DNA from: Bacteroidota bacterium
Lineage (GTDB): Bacteria > Bacteroidota > Bacteroidia > JABDFU01
Assembly (NCBI GenBank): GCA_013286805.1
Contig: JABDEY010000006.1
Span: 1-53,723, forward strand
Direction of reading: 5' to 3'
Length of the DNA stretch: 53,723 bases
Positions 1 through 7,669 of the stretch are shown piece after piece. The notes under the pieces are model-generated. The model did no database searches, had not been told where the DNA came from, and saw nothing but the letters and a program-made list of their open reading frames with translations. Each line of letters opens with the position of its first letter. Position 1 is the first letter of the stretch. A program made the position numbers and the translations under genes.

Positions 1-282
1 CTAACTACAACTTTAACGCTGGCTGGAAATACGGCACTGGCTCAAAGTGCCACAGCCAGTAAAATAGCGGGATTTTATACCTGGCTAAAACCAGTGGTAA
101 CTGCAATTTTATTAATACTCACGCTGGTCTTTGCCGGCCGGCTCCTGTTCAAAATGGCATTTAAGCAACAGGAGGCAGGGATGGACCTGGCATGGTTTAT
201 TGTATTTCTGGCCTTTTGGGGTATGTGGGCCATGTTCGCAAGTGATATCCTCGCATTTTTTGGAATTACAGCATCCTTTTAA
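1..282 (+). CDS. VirB2/TraE-like small membrane protein (5' partial)
   Basis: The reading frame is open from the first base of the window to a TAA at 280-282, so the gene begins upstream and only about 93 residues are visible. They start with a stretch ending in an ALAQSA-like signal-cleavage region, followed by two hydrophobic segments (roughly residues 31-49 and 58-84) separated by a short charged loop. This is the layout of VirB2/TrbC pilin-like proteins and of the Bacteroidota conjugation protein TraE (DUF4134). It sits immediately upstream of a VirB3-like gene and the VirB4-type ATPase, the usual order of this module. The assignment rests on architecture and position, not on a distinctive motif. 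It would form the pilus or channel subunit in the inner membrane. Confidence 0.6.
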   Translation, partial: LTTTLTLAGNTALAQSATASKIAGFYTWLKPVVTAILLILTLVFAGRLLFKMAFKQQEAGMDLAWFIVFLAFWGMWAMFASDILAFFGITASF

Positions 283-553
283 AATTGAAAATACCGCGCT
301 AACAGTGAAAGTACCCCGCTCTATAACCAAGCCAAGCTATGTGTTTGGATTACCTCAAAGTGATTTCAGGTTGTTGTTGTCCTATTTTACGGGAACCTTT
401 ATTTTTAATAACCTGCTGCAGACCTTTGGTATTCCATTAAAATTATATGGCTGGCTTTTTATCGGCATTAGTACCTGGGGGCTGTTCCTGTATCTGAGGT
501 ATGGCGCCAAACAAAATCGTATGTATTTTTTCAACCAAAAAAAATTAACCTGA
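260..553 (+). CDS. VirB3/TraF-like membrane protein
   Basis: About 97 residues with a basic N-terminal part containing VPRSITKPSYVFGLP, typical of VirB3-like proteins, then two hydrophobic segments and a short basic tail. The size and place between the TraE-like gene and the VirB4 ATPase fit Bacteroidota TraF (DUF4133), a small inner-membrane partner of the ATPase. The start is uncertain because there is no in-frame ATG near the N-terminus. TTG at 260 (overlapping the previous gene by 23 bases) gives the length expected of the family; ATT at 284 and GTG at 305 are alternatives. The much longer reading frame from 131 would overlap the upstream gene by half and is not believed. Confidence 0.6.
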   Translation: MELQHPFKIENTALTVKVPRSITKPSYVFGLPQSDFRLLLSYFTGTFIFNNLLQTFGIPLKLYGWLFIGISTWGLFLYLRYGAKQNRMYFFNQKKLT

Positions 554-646
554 ATAGTTACCGGTGATGCAATACCCTGAATTTTTAAGTATAAATACCT
601 AAACAAATCAGGTTCTTAAACCTAATTCTGTAAAGGGCCTTCGATT

Positions 647-654
647 TATTTTTG
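647..654 (+). promoter_or_regulatory. Candidate -7 box (TAnnTTTG) before traG
   Basis: TATTTTTG matches the Bacteroidota -7 consensus TAnnTTTG and lies in the only sizeable gap (554-707) in the left half of the transfer operon. It would start transcription about 45 bases before the traG ATG. No clear -33 TTTG was seen at the right distance, so this is a weak to moderate call. Confidence 0.35.
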
Positions 655-707
655 TCCGGTAATTATAAAGTGTTTTTGCTCAATTCGTATAAAGTACAGG
701 TAGAAAT

Positions 708-3197
708 ATGATATTCAGGTTTAAAAGGGGAAAAGTAAAAGGTGAAAAATTCCTGAAAGAGGTCACACCCATTTTTGCAATTGAAAATGATGTGATTATT
801 CTGAAGGATGGAAGAGTGGCAGTAGGTTATCAGGTATATGGCTCATCATTCGAAAGCCTGCAGGCTAATCAGTACGAGCATTTTTGCAAAACCTTTGATC
901 GTGCATTCTGTGGTCTTCCGACCGATTATATTGTACAAAAGACAGATGTGTATGCAAATTGTTTCTTTCGGGAAGGCAGGGAGCCGGAAAACTTTAAGGA
1001 AAAGGGTTTTTTTGAAAGGGAATCAATCAATTATTTTTCAAACAGGCCGGTGTTAAAACAAACCAGCTATCTGTTTGTCATTAGCAATTCACTTAATAAC
1101 AGGAAGAGTACAACTTTTGCAAATACATTTCTGTGGGGCGATAAAGTTCAGTCCAGGGATTTTAAAAATATAGCTGAACGCATACGTGAGGCTGTAAGCA
1201 AGGGTAATTCATTTATGGAGAGCCTGAATGCCAGTGGGCAGATAAAATCAGCAAGACTAAATACAGCACAGATGAAGGCACTGGAATATCAGTTGCTGAA
1301 TTGTGAATTTAAAGATTCAGTAAATGCAGGTGTGGCACCTTATAAGAATATGTACAATGATTTGAGTGCATTTGTAATTGGCGAAAGAAAAATAAATGTG
1401 ACTTCCATGGAGCAGATGGGTGAAGAGATATTCTATTCAATTCCGAATGATTACGGACTGGATGCACCTTATATGTACCGCCTTGGAATTTACCTCCAGT
1501 TTCCGCATGTAACTGTTTGTAATTGGTGGAAAGAAGATACATTGATTCAATTAAAGAAACTGGATCGGCAACGAAACCAGCAGGCTGTTTTTTCAAAAGT
1601 GGGAGGTCAGAGTGCGGATATAAAACAGGAAGAGCTTTCAAATTATACAGCGCATGTGCGTGCGAATGATCTGAAATTTATTTCTGTTTCCATACAGGTG
1701 ATTACATTTCCAACAAGTGAAAGGGCAAGGGAAGAACAGCTTCAGTGCGTCAGGGATGCGATGAGGGCAACCTGTAATACAGAACCCTTGCTGGAGACAT
1801 TTGATAATGCATCTTCTTTTTTTTCCTGCCTGCCTGGAGGAGCTGCCCAGAATATACGATGGGTGTTAACAACAAATGAAATGGCTTCCTGTTTTGCAAA
1901 CTTTACGAATGAATTTATTAGTAAAAATCAGGGAGATTACATCTGTGATCGCTTCCGGAACCTTGTTTACCTCGATTTATTCGACAGAAGCCTTAACAAT
2001 CAAAATGCAATTTGCATTGGTCCTTCCGGTTCCGGAAAATCATTTACAATGGGCCATTTTATTGTTCAGCGTTATGAAAGAAAGGAAAGGCAGAACATCA
2101 TTGATGTAGGAGGGACCTACAGGAATATATTTGAAAATTTAGGTTCAAACGATTTGACTGGTGACGTCCGGTATTTTGAATACAATCCTGAAAATCCGAT
2201 TTCTTTCAATCCTTTTTTAATTGATAAAGATAAAGAAGGAAACTATTCTCTGTCGGATGACAAATCAGGTGTTTTATTAACCCTTTTATCCCTTTTGATA
2301 AAAGGAAAAGAGGGGAAATTCAGCCAGATAGAATGGCCTATTTTACAGCATTTCATAGAACTATATTATCAGCAGCTGAACCTAACGGATGAAGGTGTCA
2401 GGCCTTTGCCAAATTTGGAAAATTTCATTCTTTGGCTCAAAGAATATGTTGAAAATCATAAAGATAATCCGGCAGTAAAAATGCGAATTGACCGTATAAA
2501 TTATGCGGATCTGGGGTTTATTCTTGAACCATACATAACCGGCAAATACCGGAAACTTTTGAATTCTCCGGAGCTGCTGAATATTTCTGATTACCGGCTT
2601 GTTTGTTTTGACATGGCGAGGATTAAGGACGATAAAATCCTTTACCCGGTAATCTCCTTTTTATTGATAGAACTTATTCTGGATGTCATCAGGAAATATC
2701 CGGATGATAAAAAGCATTTTATGATGGATGAAGCCTGGTCAATGCTGAGCGAAAGTATGGGGGAATTCGTTGAGTATCTGTACCGGACGATACGGAAATG
2801 CAACGGTTCAATGACTATCATTACTCAGGGAATAGATGAACTTGAAACGATTATAGGAGCTACAATTAAAAGTAAATGTGAAACGAAAATAATTTTAAAT
2901 CATACGACGGACGCGGAGATCAAAAAAATGGGGATAGGGATGGGGCTGACAACGGCAGAAATGCAAAAAGTGGCGAGTATCCGGGTAAATAAGGAATGCC
3001 GTGAATTATTTATAAAACAGGGAGCTCACTCAAATGTTTTTGTTCTAGAAGTTCCTCCCCAGGAGCATGCAGTTCTTACCTCCAATCCGGTAGAACGCAA
3101 TCATTTGAATAAACTAAAATTCACCTATAAAAATCTGCAGTTTGCAATTAGGCAATGGGTGGAAGATAAAAACAAAGGAGTATTTGATGGAATATAA
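708..3197 (+). CDS. traG: TraG, VirB4-type conjugation ATPase
   Basis: An 829-residue VirB4-family ATPase of the Bacteroidota TraG type, which energises assembly of the type IV secretion channel and pilus at the cytoplasmic membrane. The N-terminal half is the TraG-N/CagE-like region. The P-loop GPSGSGKS begins at residue 438 and the Walker B segment FMMDEAW has its acidic pair at D674-E675. Further VirB4-like motifs include ITQGIDEL and LNHTTDAEI. The length is normal for the family. It is the first gene after a 154-base gap carrying a promoter-like box, and its 3' end overlaps the next gene by 11 bases, so the downstream genes are probably cotranscribed. It should not be confused with VirD4-type coupling proteins, which in other systems are also called TraG. 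Confidence 0.93.
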   Translation: MIFRFKRGKVKGEKFLKEVTPIFAIENDVIILKDGRVAVGYQVYGSSFESLQANQYEHFCKTFDRAFCGLPTDYIVQKTDVYANCFFREGREPENFKEKGFFERESINYFSNRPVLKQTSYLFVISNSLNNRKSTTFANTFLWGDKVQSRDFKNIAERIREAVSKGNSFMESLNASGQIKSARLNTAQMKALEYQLLNCEFKDSVNAGVAPYKNMYNDLSAFVIGERKINVTSMEQMGEEIFYSIPNDYGLDAPYMYRLGIYLQFPHVTVCNWWKEDTLIQLKKLDRQRNQQAVFSKVGGQSADIKQEELSNYTAHVRANDLKFISVSIQVITFPTSERAREEQLQCVRDAMRATCNTEPLLETFDNASSFFSCLPGGAAQNIRWVLTTNEMASCFANFTNEFISKNQGDYICDRFRNLVYLDLFDRSLNNQNAICIGPSGSGKSFTMGHFIVQRYERKERQNIIDVGGTYRNIFENLGSNDLTGDVRYFEYNPENPISFNPFLIDKDKEGNYSLSDDKSGVLLTLLSLLIKGKEGKFSQIEWPILQHFIELYYQQLNLTDEGVRPLPNLENFILWLKEYVENHKDNPAVKMRIDRINYADLGFILEPYITGKYRKLLNSPELLNISDYRLVCFDMARIKDDKILYPVISFLLIELILDVIRKYPDDKKHFMMDEAWSMLSESMGEFVEYLYRTIRKCNGSMTIITQGIDELETIIGATIKSKCETKIILNHTTDAEIKKMGIGMGLTTAEMQKVASIRVNKECRELFIKQGAHSNVFVLEVPPQEHAVLTSNPVERNHLNKLKFTYKNLQFAIRQWVEDKNKGVFDGI

Positions 3198-4212
3198 TTG
3201 TTCAGCAGCACTGGATCAGAGTGTAAATGAGTTCACTGCAAACTACGGTGTTACAGATGTGGCTAATATGTACAGTGCAGCTGTTTCAGTTGCTTCAGAT
3301 GTGAAGGCTGTTTGTCTACCGCTTGTAATGATTGCATTTACATTTGTTTTTCTTGGGCAGATGACGAAATGGGTCCTTGGAGAAAGAGAACTCAATATAC
3401 TGCGATTTGGAAGGTTTCTGATTTTACTGGTTTGCCTTGTGAATTATGAAGAGGTACTGGCTCAGGTAAACGGTATAATTGCCTATTTCGCAAATGCGGT
3501 TGGTCCTTCTCTTGGTAATTACAGTTCCGGAGCTTCACTTACCGACAAGGTAAATCAATTGCTGACCTATAATAAAAGCAAACAGGATTACAGTATCTGG
3601 AAGGATGGTCTTTCCAACTTATTGGATTGGCTGGTTGCAAATTGTTCACACCTGATCATTATTGTTTCAAGAGCAGTAATTTATTGCATACGGGAGTTAT
3701 ACATGATGTTTTTAATGGCAGTAGGACCTGTAGCCGTTTTGCTTTCAATGTTCCCTTTGTTTGAAAAAACTGCCGGACATTGGTTGAAAGCTTATCTAAG
3801 TGCAGGTTGCTGGGCTTTAACGATGGGTGTTTTGGACAGGCTTCTGAATGCTTACCTGGATCGCATGCTTGGTTCACACGACGGGCAGGGATTAATCGTT
3901 ATGAACATAGGCATTGCATTGATGTATCTCATGGTTCCATACATTACAAATAAGTACATAGGTGGGGTACACAGTCAGTTTATGGGAAAAATTTCCGGAG
4001 TGGCAACTGGGGTGGCAGGTGTTGGCAGGCGCATTGATAATGCGATGGGTGGTGTTGCATTTGCAATGAAGCGGAAGAATATAGAAACCGAAGAGGCTGG
4101 CATAATAGCCGGCATGAGAAATTCACCATTGGCACCCAAACCGCCTTCCTGGATATTTGGAATTTCTAAACAATCAGATGCACTTTACGATGGAGACAGC
4201 AGACTTTTTTAA
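3187..4212 (+). CDS. traJ: TraJ, VirB6-like polytopic membrane protein
   Basis: A 341-residue integral membrane protein with about five to six hydrophobic segments, including a strong one around VCLPLVMIAFTFVFL near residue 45 and a long one in the middle (IYCIRELYMMFLMAVGPVAV). The GP-AVLLSMFP segment is typical of the VirB6/TrbL-like TraJ family of Bacteroidota conjugative elements, which builds the inner-membrane pore. The frame is open from 3142, but the ATG at 3187 is preferred because AAAGGAG lies six bases before it and it overlaps traG by only 11 bases. The C-terminal tail is hydrophilic, with a glycine-rich stretch after the last membrane segment. Confidence 0.82.
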   Translation: MEYNCSAALDQSVNEFTANYGVTDVANMYSAAVSVASDVKAVCLPLVMIAFTFVFLGQMTKWVLGERELNILRFGRFLILLVCLVNYEEVLAQVNGIIAYFANAVGPSLGNYSSGASLTDKVNQLLTYNKSKQDYSIWKDGLSNLLDWLVANCSHLIIIVSRAVIYCIRELYMMFLMAVGPVAVLLSMFPLFEKTAGHWLKAYLSAGCWALTMGVLDRLLNAYLDRMLGSHDGQGLIVMNIGIALMYLMVPYITNKYIGGVHSQFMGKISGVATGVAGVGRRIDNAMGGVAFAMKRKNIETEEAGIIAGMRNSPLAPKPPSWIFGISKQSDALYDGDSRLF

Positions 4213-4834
4213 AACACTGAACAGATTCAAAATGCTGGCTATTGTGGCCATCCTGCTATCCGGAATGCTGACCTTGCTTTTTGCTGTATTATACATTGTG
4301 GAAAAAAATGTGAAGGAAGCAACAAGCTACATAGCTACAGACGCAGGAACATTTTTAATTAAAAGAAATGAGTTAAATATCCGACAGCCCTGGGAGGTGA
4401 AAAACCATACAAAACTTATTCTTGAACATTTATTTGAAAACGACAGTTATACGTATATCCCGAACCTGGAAGCAGCCTTGCACCTGATGGATAATATGAT
4501 CGGAATGAAAACGAGGGACATGTTAAGTAAATCAGGCCTTTATGATCTGCTCAGGAAGGAAAATGCCTATACAAAGATCTATTTTGATTCTGTTGTGGTG
4601 AAGGAAATGGTCCAACCCTATAAGGTTCATGCCTATTTTAAGCAAACGGTCATGTGGAGAGGGATGAACCAGCTGGTTCCTTACGGAGTGCTGTTAACTG
4701 TCAGTGAGGATTCAAGAAGCGAACAAAATCCATTTGGTTTACTTGTAAATCAGTTTGACCTGATAAAGTATACACCTGAGGTTTCAGAAAAGATCAAATT
4801 GCAACCCGATAGCCTGAAAGGGGAACGCAGATGA
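4190..4834 (+). CDS. traK: TraK, VirB8-like channel protein
   Basis: A bitopic inner-membrane protein of about 214 residues: a short cytoplasmic N-terminus, one membrane helix (around residues 15-36) and a periplasmic domain. Charged segments ending in QFDLIKYTPE are characteristic of the Bacteroidota TraK family, the counterpart of VirB8, which links the inner-membrane complex to the outer core. In-frame ATGs occur at 4157, 4178 and 4190. The last is chosen because it gives the family's usual short leader and the smallest overlap (23 bases) with traJ. The stop overlaps the traN start in an ATGA arrangement, which suggests translational coupling. Confidence 0.82.
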   Translation: METADFFKTLNRFKMLAIVAILLSGMLTLLFAVLYIVEKNVKEATSYIATDAGTFLIKRNELNIRQPWEVKNHTKLILEHLFENDSYTYIPNLEAALHLMDNMIGMKTRDMLSKSGLYDLLRKENAYTKIYFDSVVVKEMVQPYKVHAYFKQTVMWRGMNQLVPYGVLLTVSEDSRSEQNPFGLLVNQFDLIKYTPEVSEKIKLQPDSLKGERR

Positions 4835-5652
4835 AACTTTGCCGGATTTCCTTTTTACTGATTTGGTTCAGGATAATGAATGCGCAACAAATGAACGATA
4901 AAGTGGATACCATCTATTGTACAGACAGTAATACAAGTTATGCAATTTTTAAAGACAGAGTTGAGCTGGTCGATATTGGGAACCCCGCTGATTATGCTTC
5001 TCAGATTGAGGATAACAGTGTTTTTGTGAAGTCTTTGAAACCCAATTCTCCGGCCTCTACCATGCTTGTTAAAACGGGCAAAGATTATTATTTCAGCGTA
5101 TTAAAGTACCAGGAAGAGAACAAAAAGTTTTTTTATGATTTTGCTGCTGTTGAAAATGACAAAATAAAGGGCAATGATAAGCCAACTTTAGTTTCCATGA
5201 GGGAGCTTGTTGAAAAAAAACTATCGCGGGTTGTTGCAGGGCGAAATGAACTTGAAACAATGGGTTTCATTACCACTTTCATCGAAGCTGAAGTAGGAGT
5301 GATCAGAAATGATAACCAGAACACTTACCTTAAAATTATTCTAAAAAACAAGAGCTCTATCCCTTACAGGCTTGATTTTATTTCATTTCAATATTACAGA
5401 CATATGAAAAAAGGTTTTGCGAAAAAAGCGAAGGCCTCCGGAATGGAAGTTTTCCCGGTTGTCAGTCCTGTTATTCCGGAAATTTCACCCTACTCCTGTA
5501 AACCGCTGGGTTATGCTATTCCTTCATTTGGATTAGCCGGGAAAGGCTATTTAATGATTTCTTTCCGGGAATCATCCGGAGACCGGGTATTAACAATTAA
5601 GGTAAAAGGTGCTGAAATTCAAAAAGCAAGTGTAATTGAAAATGGGAACTAA
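4831..5652 (+). CDS. traN: TraN, VirB9-like outer-core protein
   Basis: A 273-residue secreted protein (signal peptide of about 19 residues, cleaved near MNA-QQ) of the conjugative-transposon TraN family (DUF4138). The family's features are visible: an early TSYAIFKDRVELVDIG segment, then a beta-rich VirB9-like core ending in a C-terminal domain that contacts the outer-membrane core complex. It starts inside the stop codon of traK (ATGA) and its end overlaps traM by 11 bases. In the classical Bacteroides CTnDOT order traM precedes traN; here the two are swapped. Confidence 0.85.
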   Translation: MKLCRISFLLIWFRIMNAQQMNDKVDTIYCTDSNTSYAIFKDRVELVDIGNPADYASQIEDNSVFVKSLKPNSPASTMLVKTGKDYYFSVLKYQEENKKFFYDFAAVENDKIKGNDKPTLVSMRELVEKKLSRVVAGRNELETMGFITTFIEAEVGVIRNDNQNTYLKIILKNKSSIPYRLDFISFQYYRHMKKGFAKKAKASGMEVFPVVSPVIPEISPYSCKPLGYAIPSFGLAGKGYLMISFRESSGDRVLTIKVKGAEIQKASVIENGN

Positions 5653-6643
5653 GCTATTGGCAAAAAGTCTTGTTTGCTCCGGTGCAGGTTTATTGGCTGT
5701 ACTTATAGCCATCAGAATGGTTACGATTCAGAATACAGATCAATTAGTTGAAATAAAAAAAATGGATGGGATACAAATAGAGAACATGAAAATTCCTGAT
5801 AAGGAGAAGAAAACAACTCTACTTGACAATATGAAGCGGGAGGAAGAAAAAAAGAAAATGGGTCTGGATAATATGGAATACGTTCAGCTTGATTTTAGGA
5901 AACTAGCTTCACAAAGTCAAAATAACCCACCTCAACAAGCAGGTGATCTTCTATTTCCAAGGCATATTTCAATTCCCCAAATGCACCTGAAAAGGGATCT
6001 GATAGTACTTCCTTCAGCACGATCCTTAAAAACGGCTCAGGCAAAAATGCCTGCAACTATACAACCAGAACAAGCGGTAGAATTGAAACAAACAGAACAA
6101 CCTGTAGAATCAGTCGGAATGGTCACTCATCCCTTTGGAACAATAAAAAACACTGCTTCAACCGGAAAGAAACTTAATGAAGCTCTGAAGGATTATTACG
6201 CTGCCCAGGTATATGGAGATCAAAAATTATTGGCTAATACAGCAATGGTGGTTCGTAATATGGAAGATATGTACTATAATGAACTGCCACTTCCTAAAAA
6301 TTCACTCTTTTACGGAGTAGCTTCCTTTTCAGGAAACAGGGTCATTGTACATATTAATAAAGTGAGAACAAGTGCAGGGGAATTTCCTGTAAAGTACAAT
6401 ATTATGGACAATGACAGAATAGAAGGACTTTATTATCAGGCGCCTATAGATGAAGTTGCAGCGAGCACCGCGGATAATGCAAATTTGAATAACAATGTAA
6501 GCAGCAGCCTTTCTTATGGGAGTATGCTCAATAATGTTTCCAAAGGAGCTGTGACAAGTGCGAAACAACTGCTTCAAAAGGCAAGATCCTTAACCTTAGA
6601 GGAGGGCTACTCACTTTTTTTAATGCCTGTTAAAAAACAATAA
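5642..6643 (+). CDS. traM: TraM, VirB10-like scaffold protein
   Basis: A protein of about 333 residues with an N-terminal membrane anchor (around residues 8-25), a long charged and proline/glutamine-rich periplasmic linker, and a C-terminal domain. That domain holds the TraM signature FYGVASFSGNRVIVHINKVR followed by FPVKYNIMDNDRIEGLYYQ. This matches conjugative-transposon TraM, the VirB10 counterpart spanning the periplasm between the inner membrane and the outer core. ATG at 5642 is chosen over TTG at 5636. It lies between traN and the TraI/TrbJ-like gene with no gaps, consistent with one operon. Confidence 0.88.
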   Translation: MGTKLLAKSLVCSGAGLLAVLIAIRMVTIQNTDQLVEIKKMDGIQIENMKIPDKEKKTTLLDNMKREEEKKKMGLDNMEYVQLDFRKLASQSQNNPPQQAGDLLFPRHISIPQMHLKRDLIVLPSARSLKTAQAKMPATIQPEQAVELKQTEQPVESVGMVTHPFGTIKNTASTGKKLNEALKDYYAAQVYGDQKLLANTAMVVRNMEDMYYNELPLPKNSLFYGVASFSGNRVIVHINKVRTSAGEFPVKYNIMDNDRIEGLYYQAPIDEVAASTADNANLNNNVSSSLSYGSMLNNVSKGAVTSAKQLLQKARSLTLEEGYSLFLMPVKKQ

Positions 6644-6647
6644 ATAA

Positions 6648-7544
6648 ATGAAAAAGGTAACTATTACTGTTCTGATTTTTTCTTGCCTGAATGCTGCCGC
6701 ACAGGGGGTGCTGGCGGTTCCGGGACAAGCAACTATGATAGCCAACCAGGGAATTCAAATTAGTCAGCAGGCTACTGCTATAGCCAATGCAGTCCAGTTG
6801 CTTAAAACAACAGAGACCACTTATGCAACACTTCAGGCAGAGGGCCAGCAACTTGTTTATATAAAGAATTACATGCAAGAGGCCTCTGATAACCTGAAGA
6901 ATGTTGGGAGCATAAAAAATTTACAATTGAACCAGATTGAAAGCTTTTTGGATGGACTTCTTTGCCTAAAGGGAGGTAACCGCTACTACCAACTTTCATT
7001 TTTAAACATTGTCAACCTGATTACCGGAGCGCTTGGGAAATGTGATAACACAAATGTTTTTAACGCGACCTGGGCCGGAATGACAAAAAATCTGAACGAA
7101 CAGATGAGTGCAAGCAGTCAGAATCTGAATCAGTACGTTGCTCAGTTTAGTTCTCAGCAATCTATGATTGACCAAAACAATAAAGTCAATACCTCCCTGG
7201 ATACTGCCTATTCCGCCCAACAAGTAGGTAATAGCTACAATGAGCAAACAAAAGTCGAACTGGCACTGAAATACAAAGCAATGAGTGATGACTTGATGAA
7301 AATGTCACATGAACTTAACCAGGCATTAAACCTTGAAGGAACGGACGCAATCCAGGTAACAAAAGGAGAACGGCTTATGCTTTTGGCAAAAGCGATGGAC
7401 TACCAGATGAAAGCAATGGAATACGAAGAAAAATATGCCCAGCTATTAAATGAAGGAACAGCATTTAGTCAAAATGATAAATCGGAAATTGCCAATTATC
7501 AACGGGCAATGGGTATTCATGAAATGGTAATGTTCCGGCAATAG
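6648..7544 (+). CDS. TraI/TrbJ (VirB5)-like secreted transfer protein
   Basis: A 298-residue protein with a signal peptide (cleavage near AAAQG at residues 17-21), followed by almost entirely helical, glutamine- and alanine-rich sequence with predicted coiled coils. This is the pattern of VirB5/TrbJ proteins and of Bacteroidota TraI (DUF4141), which act as minor pilus subunits or adhesins in the periplasm. Position four bases after traM supports this. No catalytic motif is present. Distant homology is inferred from architecture, so the symbol is left open. The gene is followed directly by a heptanucleotide repeat array. Confidence 0.62.
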   Translation: MKKVTITVLIFSCLNAAAQGVLAVPGQATMIANQGIQISQQATAIANAVQLLKTTETTYATLQAEGQQLVYIKNYMQEASDNLKNVGSIKNLQLNQIESFLDGLLCLKGGNRYYQLSFLNIVNLITGALGKCDNTNVFNATWAGMTKNLNEQMSASSQNLNQYVAQFSSQQSMIDQNNKVNTSLDTAYSAQQVGNSYNEQTKVELALKYKAMSDDLMKMSHELNQALNLEGTDAIQVTKGERLMLLAKAMDYQMKAMEYEEKYAQLLNEGTAFSQNDKSEIANYQRAMGIHEMVMFRQ

Positions 7545-7547
7545 GTG

Positions 7548-7645
7548 GTAATCGGTAAACAGTAAACAGTAAACAGTAAACAGTAAATAGTAAACAGTAA
7601 ATAGTAAACAGTAAATAGTAAACAGTATATAGTAATCGGTAAAAA
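7548..7645 (+). repeat. Heptanucleotide tandem array, 14 units in phase
   Basis: Fourteen consecutive 7-base units starting with GTA fill the gap between the TraI-like gene and the adhesin. The order is one GTAATCG, four GTAAACA, then GTAAATA and GTAAACA alternating (three pairs), one GTATATA, another GTAATCG, and a terminal GTAAAAA. The block begins and ends with the same variant unit. Since 7 is not a multiple of 3, TAA stop codons occur in all three forward frames, while the reverse strand stays open. It ends 24 bases before the adhesin start codon, so unit number changes by slippage would alter the leader of the adhesin gene. Confidence 0.95.
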
Positions 7646-7669
7646 TTTAACGAAAAGAATACAAACAAT

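Noticed and set aside
131-553. 140-residue frame starting inside the TraE-like gene
   Set aside because: Only the part after about 260 resembles a protein family; the rest overlaps a better-supported gene in another frame.
7548-7645. CRISPR-like array
   Set aside because: Units are contiguous 7-mers with no spacers and no cas genes are present.
7465-7668. Minus-strand frame through the heptamer array
   Set aside because: It is open only because the repeat contains no reverse-strand stops; the product is a low-complexity LLFTVYC repeat.
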